Origin: Amia ocellicauda
Taxonomy: Eukaryota; Chordata; Actinopteri; Amiiformes; Amiidae
Assembly (NCBI RefSeq): GCF_036373705.1
Contig: NW_027102779.1
Span: 1 to 64,000 of the forward strand
DNA: 64,000 nt
Direction of reading: 5' to 3'
The notes below the pieces were generated by a model that was not told the DNA's origin, did not search any database, and saw only the letters and a list, made by a program, of their open reading frames with translations. Below, one piece after another: positions 51,340-61,616 of the stretch. Both the position numbers and the translations under genes were made by a program. Position 1 is the first letter of the stretch. Each line of letters starts with the position of its first letter.

Positions 51340-51530
51340 GGTGCGTGCACCTTTCCCGGAAACACTGCAATACCGGGCCGATGCGTAAAGCGGGTGGAGC
51401 AAGCTCCCTCTCCGACTCCCCGTTGCAAAAATCCGTTTAATATGTTGTCCCCACATGGGGGACGTATCAGATATTAAACTGATAAGAACAGATACTACAC
51501 TTGATCTTAGCCAAAAGGCCGAGAAGCGAT
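51340..51530 (-). ncRNA. RNU2: U2 spliceosomal snRNA, unit 17
   Basis: Complete, with 3' box. Confidence 0.97.
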
Positions 51531-51884
51531 ACCTGCAATGGGCTCCCCCCAGAACGCCAGCGGCACAGGCCAGGAGGTAGCACCCCAGGAGAGGGCGCCA
51601 CCGGCAGGGCTGCTACCGCTGCTGGGTACCCTAGCAAGCTTATTTGCTTGACATTGACCACCTCCACCTTATATGCCTGATCTGCTGTTCACCTGGATCA
51701 CAGCTCCGCCCCAACAGGGCAGAGCCTCCCAAAAAATGGTACAAACTCATCCATGTCCCCCTCCACGGAATGCTTTAGTAAAAGGCGAAAGCGTTATGCG
51801 TATTGAAGGGAAACCCGAGTCCAAGATGCTTCCAACCAGCTCCTGGGTGCTCCCTGCGGCCGCAGGCCATGCTCCAGACAGCCG

Positions 51885-51907
51885 GGAGGGAGGGGGGGGG
51901 AGAGGGG

Positions 51908-51982
<75 letters not shown>

Positions 51983-52004
51983 ACACACACACACACACAC
52001 ACAC
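51885..52004. repeat. (GA)n(CA)n microsatellite, unit 18
   Basis: About 35 GA and 13 CA dinucleotides. Confidence 0.94.
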
Positions 52005-52290
52005 TGTTCAATGTGCACACAAGAGAGAGCTCAAAATCATGGACATACAGATCAAAATCGATTCACAATATGAATACTACAATTGTTCATTTCCTGTGTC
52101 TTCCTAGCCCAGTCGGCGAGGGAGCTCAGCACCGTGCTGTGCCTTTCTCTGCCTCTCCCTTTACTGCCAGGTCAGTGATGACATCACAGAACTCATCGCT
52201 CGGCAGGCTGCAATGACATCACAAAGCACGTACATTCTATCACGGCAGGCAGGCTTTTTTGTCTTTCTTTCAACCCAAGAATGATAAGGA

Positions 52291-52481
52291 GGTGCGTGCA
52301 CCTTTCCCGGAAACACTGCAATACCGGGCCGATGCGTAAAGCGGGTGGAGCAAGCTCCCTCTCCGACTCCCCGTTGCAAAAATCCGTTTAATATGTTGTC
52401 CCCACATGGGGGACGTATCAGATATTAAACTGATAAGAACAGATACTACACTTGATCTTAGCCAAAAGGCCGAGAAGCGAT
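52291..52481 (-). ncRNA. RNU2: U2 spliceosomal snRNA, unit 18
   Basis: Complete; LINE copy G lies upstream. Confidence 0.97.
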
Positions 52482-53286
52482 ACCTGCAATGGGCTCCCCC
52501 CAGAACGCCAGCGGCACAGGCCAGGAGGTAGCACCCCAGGAGAGGGCGCCACCGGCAGGGCTGCTACCGCTGCTGGGTACCCTAGCAAGCTTATTTGCTT
52601 GACATTGACCACCTCCACCTTATATGCCTGATCTGCTGTTCACCTGGATCACAGCTCCGCCCCAACAGGGCAGAGCCTCCCAAAAAATGGTACAAACTCA
52701 TCCATGTCCCCCTCCACGGAATGCTTTAGTAAAATACTGTTTATTAGGTTTAGTATTTTTACATTTCTTAAAATAGAACAATTTCAATTTTAATACTTAT
52801 GATTAAAATCGTTTAAAATATCAGTTCTTAAAATCACTTAATTTTTAAAATCTTGTGATTTTTTTAACAAAACTAAAACAATAAACTTTAAAATAAACGT
52901 GCTCAAATCAAATAAACAAAACGTGATAAAAGCAAAAACTGCACACCAACAAAAAAGTCAAATACATTGAAGATAACAGAAAATGCAATAGACAAAATAA
53001 AGAAACAATTAAAAAGTAAAAATAAAAAACAAACAAAAAAGTCTAATGCATTTTAAATTAAACCCAAAACGGTCAATGTATTTGACAAAAAAATATAACA
53101 AAACTATACCAGAAACCCTAAACAATTGTGATTTAAAAAACAACTAAGTCTTTAAAAACAATTAAGATTTGTTATTTAAAATCTTCTTTTAAAAACAATC
53201 ATTCATAAAATCTTTAAAAGATCTTTAAAAGATCTTGGACTCGGGCTCCAGCAGGGGGAACTAACCGTCCCCGGAGGTGGGTCCCA

Positions 53287-56200
53287 TCATGGGATCCTGA
53301 GCTCCCCCAGATCTTGTATACGCCAGTTCTTAAAGGCTTCCTCCTTGCCCCTCTGATGGACCTCCAGATTGACGTAGTCTTTTACAAACACCATGCCCCT
53401 CCGCGCGATGACGATCGGGTCCAGCTCCTGCTTATTAAACAAACAGATGTTCCGTCCCTCCCACAGTGCCTGCTTCACTGCGCAGACGACACGCCACCAG
53501 CACCTCAGGGTTGATGTTGAAATTCCCCTTGCCGGACCGTATAGGATCTGCTGGGCGGTCGCCCGCGCAGGAACGGCGAACCTGTGGAGGAACGGAGAAA
53601 ACAGGAGCCAGACCCTGTGGGCGGAGGGGCACTCACTAAAAATGTGAGCCTCCGTCTCCTTCCCCAAGCAACCCTTATAGGGGCAGGTGTCATAAGGAGC
53701 TATGCCCCTTCTGTGCATAAACACTCGGGTGGGGAGACACCGACTCACAGCCATCCAGGAGACATCTTTCTGCGTGTTCGTGAGGCAAACGTGCGTAGCG
53801 TTAGCCCAGATAAACCGGCAGGTTTCGGGAGGGAAATCTTCTATCCGGCTGGTCTCCTGGGCAGATCTCATCTGACTACAGATGGTCTTATAATCCCAGG
53901 AGGCCAGCACGACTTTATGGAGGCCTACTTCGAGCGCAAAGGCTCGGAGCGCCCTGTAGAACGGCGGGGGATCCCACGAGTGCGGCCTGGTGTTGTCCAT
54001 GGCGCAGAGGCCGAATGGTCTCAGGCTGCTGGCAAAATAAAAGCGGTTCATGAAACTCACTTTCTTGCCAGCAGCCTGGATGTTCTTAACCACATAGGCC
54101 AGCCCCTGCGCCTTTATCAGCCGCACAACGTCCGGGACCCCCCTGCCTCCATCCAGGGTACCCTTCACCATCTGCACTCTTTTCAGCCTCTCCATTTTGC
54201 TCCCCCAGACAAACCGAAATATAATTCGGGTCACTAGTTTTGCGATACCCTTGTCTGGGGGGAAGATCATTCCTACGTAGAGGAGTATCGGGAAGAGGAT
54301 GGCCTTTACGACCAGCACCTTACCAGCCATCGTCAAGGTCCTTGTGCTCCAGCCGTGGATCTTCCTTTGGACCTTTGCTATGGCCTCCTCCCAGCTCCGG
54401 GTGCCCGTGTTGGTCCCGTCGATCGTGATCCCCAGAACCTTGATAAACGGCTTCACAGGGAACACGGTCGGCGGGCCCCGGCCGACAGGCCATGCCCTGG
54501 AGAGGTAGACCTCGCTCTTGGCCTTGTTCACAGCGGCCCCCGTCGCCCTGCAGAAGCCGTCCAGCAGTTCCTCGACCCTGGCCACGGACGGAGCGTCCGT
54601 GCAGACCACGGCCACGTCGTCCATATAGGCCAGGGCCTTCAGTTGCTCTCCGCCGGAACCCGGGAGATGGAAACCTGTCACCCGGACGTCCCGGCGGATC
54701 GCCTGCATGAACGGCTCCAAGCAGAGGACGTACAGCAGGGCCGACAGGGGACAACCCTGCCGGACCCCCGACCTGACCGGAAATGGTTCGGTCAGGTGGC
54801 GGTTCACAAGGACCCTGCTGCTTAGGCCGCTGTAGATGATCTTGACCCACTTCCTCAGGCCTAGAGCGAGACCCATCCTCTCCATAACAAGCTGCAGGTA
54901 TTCGTGGCCCACTCTGTCGAAGGCTTTCTCCTGGTCCAAGCTGATTAGGACCAGGGGAAGCCTTCTCTCGTTCGAGTAGGCCACGACATCCCTGAGCAGC
55001 ATGGCGTTGTCGGCCGCCGATCTCCCCCGGGCACCACAGACCTGGTCGGGACCCACGACTTGAGGGAGTGGCCGCTGCAGCCGGAGCGTCAGTGCTTTGG
55101 CCAGTATCTTGTAGTCGGTGCACAGGAGGCTGACTGGCCGCCAGTTCCTCAGATCTTTCGTGTCTCCCTTCTTGTGAAGAAGGGAGAGGATACTCTTCTT
55201 CATCGAAGGGGCCAATCTGCCCTCTCTGTACATCGACCCCAGGACCTGGCCCAGATCTTCCTTAAGCACCTCCCAAAAGATCTTATAGAACTCAGCAGGG
55301 ATCCCGTCGGGACCCGGTGTCCTTCCAGAGTTAAGACTCTTTATCACCTGGGAGAGTTCAGTGGTGGTGATCTCTGGATCCTCCTCCTCCTCGTCCCCCT
55401 CATTGCGGGACTCCAACAGGGACAGAAAGTGATGGATCAGATTTTGATCCACCACCTTCTGGTCGTACAACTCCCTGTAGAAATCCCGCACCACTGTCTC
55501 AACAGCCTCTCTGCCCTCCACCTCTTGCCCCGAGGAGTCGATCATGGAGGACATTGCAGGCCGCCTCTCCTTCGTTTTCTTGAAGAAGAAGCGGCTGCAT
55601 TTCTCATCGTCCTCCATGATGCGGACCCTGGAAAGGACCTTGATCTTTTCTTGCTCCTCCCGATAGAGGGCGGAGAGACTCAGTTTGACCCGGGCCACCT
55701 CCTCAGCTAGGTCGAAGCCTCTGAGCTGTAAAAGACTCAGGCGCTGGAGGCGGGCGTTTAGATGGGAATATCTCGCCCGCCTCTCGCGAGCTTTCCGTTT
55801 CCCCAGCTGAATGAAGTAGCCCTTGGTTCTTTTCTTCATCATCTCCCACCACTCTATGGGAGAATCAAAAAGGTCCTTCAGGGTCCTCCACTCCTCGAGG
55901 CGTCTGCTAAAGGTCTTAATCACACGAGGGTCATCGAGCAGAGAGGTGTTGAGCTTCCAGACCCCAGGCCCCGACTCCCGTGTGCTCGGAATGAGCACCT
56001 CTGTCGTCAGGAGCCTGTGGTCTGAAAAGAAGACCGCCTCCGAAGACATAGCGGTCCTCTCCAGTGGCTTGCTGAGGAGGACGAGATCTATCCTGGAGAA
56101 GGAGGAGCCAGAAGAACTCACCCAGGTGAACAAGGGGACCAGGTCCCGACCTGCGTCGCAGAGTTCAAAGTCCTCCACGAACGCAGCGAGGTCCCTGCTG

Positions 56201-56718
56201 GATCTATCGTTGCGGGGCTTACTCCGGTCTACATCCCTCAGAGCACAGTTGAAATCACCTGAAATGATAACTGGCAAGGTGCCGATCAGGAGCGGGCGTA
56301 GCTGAGGGAGAAAGAGGACTCTCTCTCTCTGGCTGGTGGGGGCATAGACATTGACCAGCCTCAATACAGCCCCCTTGTATTTAAAATCGAGGCTGGCCAG
56401 TCTGCCCGCCTCTATAACCTTGAATGTTTTAACTATTAAGAAGGGGTTTTTCAGGAGTACGGCAATCCCGTCCGCTCGGGACACATTGGACCCCGACCAG
56501 AAGGATTCTCCTAGGGTCCAAGTGTCCCGGAGATCTTTGTATTCTTTTTGGAACGGGATGCCGCACTCCTGCAAACAGATAATATCCGCCTTCATTCCAG
56601 CCAGAGAGTTTAAAACATCGGTCCTCTTTTTCACCTCAGCAATGCTCCTCACATTAATTGAAATAATAGTTAATGCCATAATGGCTGTGAGGGCAATTAC
56701 CCGCTCCGTAACAATCAT
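53287..56718 (-). CDS. LINE ORF2 endonuclease/RT (copy G)
   Basis: 1143 aa, intact, with the same markers as copy F. Because ORF1 ends early here, its stop no longer overlaps the ORF2 ATG (about 120 nt apart). Reinitiation-coupled translation of this copy should be weakened if the overlap matters. Confidence 0.94.
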   Translation of the reverse strand: MIVTERVIALTAIMALTIISINVRSIAEVKKRTDVLNSLAGMKADIICLQECGIPFQKEYKDLRDTWTLGESFWSGSNVSRADGIAVLLKNPFLIVKTFKVIEAGRLASLDFKYKGAVLRLVNVYAPTSQRERVLFLPQLRPLLIGTLPVIISGDFNCALRDVDRSKPRNDRSSRDLAAFVEDFELCDAGRDLVPLFTWVSSSGSSFSRIDLVLLSKPLERTAMSSEAVFFSDHRLLTTEVLIPSTRESGPGVWKLNTSLLDDPRVIKTFSRRLEEWRTLKDLFDSPIEWWEMMKKRTKGYFIQLGKRKARERRARYSHLNARLQRLSLLQLRGFDLAEEVARVKLSLSALYREEQEKIKVLSRVRIMEDDEKCSRFFFKKTKERRPAMSSMIDSSGQEVEGREAVETVVRDFYRELYDQKVVDQNLIHHFLSLLESRNEGDEEEEDPEITTTELSQVIKSLNSGRTPGPDGIPAEFYKIFWEVLKEDLGQVLGSMYREGRLAPSMKKSILSLLHKKGDTKDLRNWRPVSLLCTDYKILAKALTLRLQRPLPQVVGPDQVCGARGRSAADNAMLLRDVVAYSNERRLPLVLISLDQEKAFDRVGHEYLQLVMERMGLALGLRKWVKIIYSGLSSRVLVNRHLTEPFPVRSGVRQGCPLSALLYVLCLEPFMQAIRRDVRVTGFHLPGSGGEQLKALAYMDDVAVVCTDAPSVARVEELLDGFCRATGAAVNKAKSEVYLSRAWPVGRGPPTVFPVKPFIKVLGITIDGTNTGTRSWEEAIAKVQRKIHGWSTRTLTMAGKVLVVKAILFPILLYVGMIFPPDKGIAKLVTRIIFRFVWGSKMERLKRVQMVKGTLDGGRGVPDVVRLIKAQGLAYVVKNIQAAGKKVSFMNRFYFASSLRPFGLCAMDNTRPHSWDPPPFYRALRAFALEVGLHKVVLASWDYKTICSQMRSAQETSRIEDFPPETCRFIWANATHVCLTNTQKDVSWMAVSRCLPTRVFMHRRGIAPYDTCPYKGCLGKETEAHIFSECPSAHRVWLLFSPFLHRFAVPARATAQQILYGPARGISTSTLRCWWRVVCAVKQALWEGRNICLFNKQELDPIVIARRGMVFVKDYVNLEVHQRGKEEAFKNWRIQDLGELRIP

Positions 56719-56837
56719 GTAAAGAAACCTTTCTCTTCCCCACTCCTCTCTTCTCCCTCACCTAGCTTAGCGCTAGCACCCATCATTTCAATCATTTGCC
56801 TCACCGCTTGATCCTCTAGGAAGACTATGGGGGGGGC

Positions 56838-58352
56838 TCAGCTCCCGCCACCCGGTAAGGCGGGCAAAACTCCACTGGGCTCAGGGCCCGTGGTGCTGGA
56901 GGTTCTCCCTGGTTCCTTTGAGGCCGAGGCCCGACGAACAGATGGCAGGGCAGAGGCTTTATGTACAACTGGGGAGAAAACTGTATAGACCCCGCTAGTC
57001 GTTCTTTTAACTAATGGTGGGGGAGGGGGTGGTCTCTCCCTTCCCGGCTGTCTGCCGCCGCAGGCCTCCTCCCCCAGCGCCAGTGACCTTGCCATCACGT
57101 CCCTGATGTCTTTCTGGGAAAGGACACTGGCGCCGACTCTCGTCTCCTGAGGACCTGCGGCTCTCCCACTACTGCCGGGAGGGCATACCTGACCCCTCCC
57201 CTGGGAGAGTCTCAGTTGTGGGGCAGGAGGAATGTTATTTCTAGGGGGCCTCTCATCTACCAGGCTGCCCACTCGGGGCAGTGGAGAAGGCCCACCACTC
57301 TCCTCTCCGGAGTCAGAGTGGGGTGTATAAAAATTAGAGGGAGGGGACTCTGGAGCGGGGGAGGAGCCGGCAGGGGGGGGAGAATCTGCAGAATGAATCC
57401 TCTTTTTCATCATACCCCCCCTACCCATGCTCCTTTTCTCAGCCCTCCTTCTCTTCCCCGCTACCACTGTCCACTCTCCCTCTGCCTCCACTTCTGACCC
57501 AGAGTCAGAGAGGGAGCCTATGAGGCTCCTGAGGATTGTTTCCTCTCTACCCCCATCTTGGGGTATCACCTTTGGAGGAGCCTCCGCTTGGTTTTCTCTC
57601 TCTCCACCACCCCCGAGGGCCCGCGCCCTATTTGCATAGGAGGAGGGACAATTCCTAAAGAGGTGCCCTCCCCCACCGCACAGGTTGCAGGCCCTCTCCT
57701 GCTTGCAGGCCCTGGTCTGATGTTCCCCGCCGCAGACCTTGCACTTAACAACGGTACAGGCTGCGGCTAAATGACCCAGGGCCCCGCAGTTCCTACATAA
57801 TTTGGGCATGCCATGATAAAAGACAAGCCCCCTATTTGCTCCTAAAACCACGGTGCTTGGTAGATGGCGTACTCCGCCGATGGCGGCCACTTCCACCTGC
57901 AGGCGCACCTGCCACCGCCGAGCACCGGTCCAGACCCCATCCTCATCATTAACTCTCCTACTTTCAGACAGGATCTCACAGTGTCTCCTCAGCCATACTT
58001 CTACGTCGTACTCTGCCACTGCTTCGTTGTAAAACTGAATAGTTACAATTTTAATCTCTCTATCCGTCAGGGCGTCGACCACAAAGTCATTCAGGGGCAT
58101 GCTGTCTTTTTTCTCCCTATATAGGTTCCAAAAACTCTCCAGCACTTGAGGGTTCTTAAAGCTCACCTCGAACACGTCCCTAGGTCCAGGCAGTTTTACC
58201 ACGCAGTTCAGCTCAGAAGGGGCAAAGCCCAGGCCCCTCTGCAGCACGGACCTGCTGAACTCCAGCCGGGTGAGGGCCGCGGTCTCGGCTCCAGCCTCAC
58301 GGCTGAAGCGCACCGCATTATGGCGCCTCACACCGGCGGTTCGCTGGGCCAT
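56838..58352 (-). pseudogene. LINE ORF1 with premature stop (copy G)
   Basis: 504 codons from the ATG at 58352. A CGA codon in GSRAPP has become TGA (A at 56840 on the + strand where all other copies have G), removing the last 41 residues. The CCHC knuckles and basic region are intact, so a shortened protein may still bind RNA. Confidence 0.92.
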
Positions 58353-58904
58353 GCTGCACTTTCCTACCTTGGAGAAGGGTCGGGAGGCTCTCAATCCGGA
58401 GGTCGGGGCAAGTCCACCTGGCTGGGGAGCAGCTTCCACCTCCGGGGCTCTTGCAGGGAGCGGGCCTTGCGGGGAGAAGTCCGGGCCCTGGCTGCAGGAG
58501 GCCTCCCTCAGGGACGTTGCCGATCGGCCTGGTCGGTCCCTGGAATCCGAGGCCTCTCCTGGATCCTGGCTGGTGACGTCAGCGGGGAGCAGTCCTGGTC
58601 AGGCCGGGCTCCGGGTAGATGGTCGGCCGGGCTTCTGGATGGGACCCACTCCGTGAGGAGTCCTCCGACCCCTCTGGCTAGGTCCCCTGTCGCTCCCGGT
58701 CCGTCCCAATCTCCACTCGCCTCGGCCTCCGGACCGCTCCAAGGACCCAGGACTCTGCAGCTCTGTCAACCGGCACCTCCCCGTCTCGTCTGGTCTGGCC
58801 TGATGGATCAGCTCCCTGCAAGGAAAAAAGAAAGACTGTCAAATACAGCTCAAAAAGCCCCCTGCTGGACAAAGGTTTCTCTCGCTATTGGAGGGAAACC
58901 CGAG

Positions 58905-58908
<4 letters not shown>

Positions 58909-58958
<50 letters not shown>

Positions 58959-58976
58959 ACACACACACACACACAC
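58909..58976. repeat. (GA)n(CA)n microsatellite, unit 19 (spacer-deleted)
   Basis: The shortest allele. About 80 bp of spacer and the G-rich lead-in are missing, as in unit 12. Confidence 0.93.
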
Positions 58977-59262
58977 TGTTCAATGTGCACACAAGAGAGA
59001 GCTCAAAATCATGGACATACAGATCAAAATCGATTCACAATATGAATACTACAATTGTTCATTTCCTGTGTCTTCCTAGCCCAGTCGGCGAGGGAGCTCA
59101 GCACCGTGCTGTGCCTTTCTCTGCCTCTCCCTTTACTGCCAGGTCAGTGATGACATCACAGAACTCATCGCTCGGCAGGCTGCAATGACATCACAAAGCA
59201 CGTACATTCTATCACGGCAGGCAGGCTTTTTTGTCTTTCTTTCAACCCAAGAATGATAAGGA

Positions 59263-59453
59263 GGTGCGTGCACCTTTCCCGGAAACACTGCAATACCGGG
59301 CCGATGCGTAAAGCGGGTGGAGCAAGCTCCCTCTCCGACTCCCCGTTGCAAAAATCCGTTTAATATGTTGTCCCCACATGGGGGACGTATCAGATATTAA
59401 ACTGATAAGAACAGATACTACACTTGATCTTAGCCAAAAGGCCGAGAAGCGAT
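59263..59453 (-). ncRNA. RNU2: U2 spliceosomal snRNA, unit 19
   Basis: Complete, with 3' box. Confidence 0.97.
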
Positions 59454-59808
59454 ACCTGCAATGGGCTCCCCCCAGAACGCCAGCGGCACAGGCCAGGAGG
59501 TAGCACCCCAGGAGAGGGCGCCACCGGCAGGGCTGCTACCGCTGCTGGGTACCCTAGCAAGCTTATTTGCTTGACATTGACCACCTCCACCTTATATGCC
59601 TGATCTGCTGTTCACCTGGATCACAGCTCCGCCCCAACAGGGCAGAGCCTCCCAAAAAATGGTACAAACTCATCCATGTCCCCCTCCACGGAATGCTTTA
59701 GTAAAAGGCGAAAGCGTTATGCGTATTGAAGGGAAACCCGAGTCCAAGATGCTTCCAACCAGCTCCTGGGTGCTCCCTGCGGCCGCAGGCCATGCTCCAG
59801 ACAGCCGG

Positions 59809-59830
59809 GAGGGAGGGGGGGGGAGAGGGG

Positions 59831-59923
<93 letters not shown>
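59809..59923. repeat. (GA)n(CA)n microsatellite, unit 20
   Basis: About 28 GA and 17 CA dinucleotides. Confidence 0.94.
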
Positions 59924-59925
<2 letters not shown>

Positions 59926-60209
59926 TTCAATGTGCACACAAGAGAGAGCTCAAAATCATGGACATACAGATCAAAATCGATTCACAATATGAATACTACA
60001 ATTGTTCATTTCCTGTGTCTTCCTAGCCCAGTCGGCGAGGGAGCTCAGCACCGTGCTGTGCCTTTCTCTGCCTCTCCCTTTACTGCCAGGTCAGTGATGA
60101 CATCACAGAACTCATCGCTCGGCAGGCTGCAATGACATCACAAAGCACGTACATTCTATCACGGCAGGCAGGCTTTTTTGTCTTTCTTTCAACCCAAGAA
60201 TGATAAGGA

Positions 60210-60400
60210 GGTGCGTGCACCTTTCCCGGAAACACTGCAATACCGGGCCGATGCGTAAAGCGGGTGGAGCAAGCTCCCTCTCCGACTCCCCGTTGCAAAA
60301 ATCCGTTTAATATGTTGTCCCCACATGGGGGACGTATCAGATATTAAACTGATAAGAACAGATACTACACTTGATCTTAGCCAAAAGGCCGAGAAGCGAT
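60210..60400 (-). ncRNA. RNU2: U2 spliceosomal snRNA, unit 20
   Basis: Complete, with 3' box. Confidence 0.97.
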
Positions 60401-60754
60401 ACCTGCAATGGGCTCCCCCCAGAACGCCAGCGGCACAGGCCAGGAGGTAGCACCCCAGGAGAGGGCGCCACCGGCAGGGCTGCTACCGCTGCTGGGTACC
60501 CTAGCAAGCTTATTTGCTTGACATTGACCACCTCCACCTTATATGCCTGATCTGCTGTTCACCTGGATCACAGCTCCGCCCCAACAGGGCAGAGCCTCCC
60601 AAAAAATGGTACAAACTCATCCATGTCCCCCTCCACGGAATGCTTTAGTAAAAGGCGAAAGCGTTATGCGTATTGAAGGGAAACCCGAGTCCAAGATGCT
60701 TCCAACCAGCTCCTGGGTGCTCCCTGCGGCCGCAGGCCATGCTCCAGACAGCCG

Positions 60755-60888
<134 letters not shown>

Positions 60889-61172
60889 TTCAATGTGCAC
60901 ACAAGAGAGAGCTCAAAATCATGGACATACAGATCAAAATCGATTCACAATATGAATACTACAATTGTTCATTTCCTGTGTCTTCCTAGCCCAGTCGGCG
61001 AGGGAGCTCAGCACCGTGCTGTGCCTTTCTCTGCCTCTCCCTTTACTGCCAGGTCAGTGATGACATCACAGAACTCATCGCTCGGCAGGCTGCAATGACA
61101 TCACAAAGCACGTACATTCTATCACGGCAGGCAGGCTTTTTTGTCTTTCTTTCAACCCAAGAATGATAAGGA

Positions 61173-61363
61173 GGTGCGTGCACCTTTCCCGGAAACACTG
61201 CAATACCGGGCCGATGCGTAAAGCGGGTGGAGCAAGCTCCCTCTCCGACTCCCCGTTGCAAAAATCCGTTTAATATGTTGTCCCCACATGGGGGACGTAT
61301 CAGATATTAAACTGATAAGAACAGATACTACACTTGATCTTAGCCAAAAGGCCGAGAAGCGAT
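61173..61363 (-). ncRNA. RNU2: U2 spliceosomal snRNA, unit 21
   Basis: Complete; LINE copy H lies upstream. Confidence 0.97.
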
Positions 61364-61598
61364 ACCTGCAATGGGCTCCCCCCAGAACGCCAGCGGCACA
61401 GGCCAGGAGGTAGCACCCCAGGAGAGGGCGCCACCGGCAGGGCTGCTACCGCTGCTGGGTACCCTAGCAAGCTTATTTGCTTGACATTGACCACCTCCAC
61501 CTTATATGCCTGATCTGCTGTTCACCTGGATCACAGCTCCGCCCCAACAGGGCAGAGCCTCCCAAAAAATGGTACAAACTCATCCATGTCCCCCTCCA

Positions 61599-61616
61599 CG
61601 GAATGCTTTAGTAAAA
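61599..61616. repeat. Target-site duplication of LINE copy H, 3'-side copy
   Basis: CGGAATGCTTTAGTAAAA, repeated at 63951-63968 on the other side of the element. Confidence 0.88.

Larger units (their letters stand above)
46284..52734 (-). repeat. U2 array segment, seven units (12-18)
   Basis: This is the longest LINE-free run of U2 genes in the window, with periods of 947, 940, 919, 950, 920 and 951 bp. The differences come mainly from GA tract length. Unit 12 has the AGGAGG-type promoter, units 13-18 AGGAGA. The internal target sites are all empty. Confidence 0.95.
52735..58891 (-). mobile_element. U2-targeting LINE, full length (copy G)
   Basis: Full length and almost identical to copy F, including the shortened flanking spacer (GAGTCCAAG running straight into GA repeats at 58909). 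ORF2 is open; ORF1 has a premature stop. Confidence 0.93.

Noticed and set aside
46284-52734. CRISPR-like or satellite reading of the regularly spaced units
   Set aside because: The periodic unit is about 0.95 kb and contains a complete snRNA gene with promoter and 3' box.
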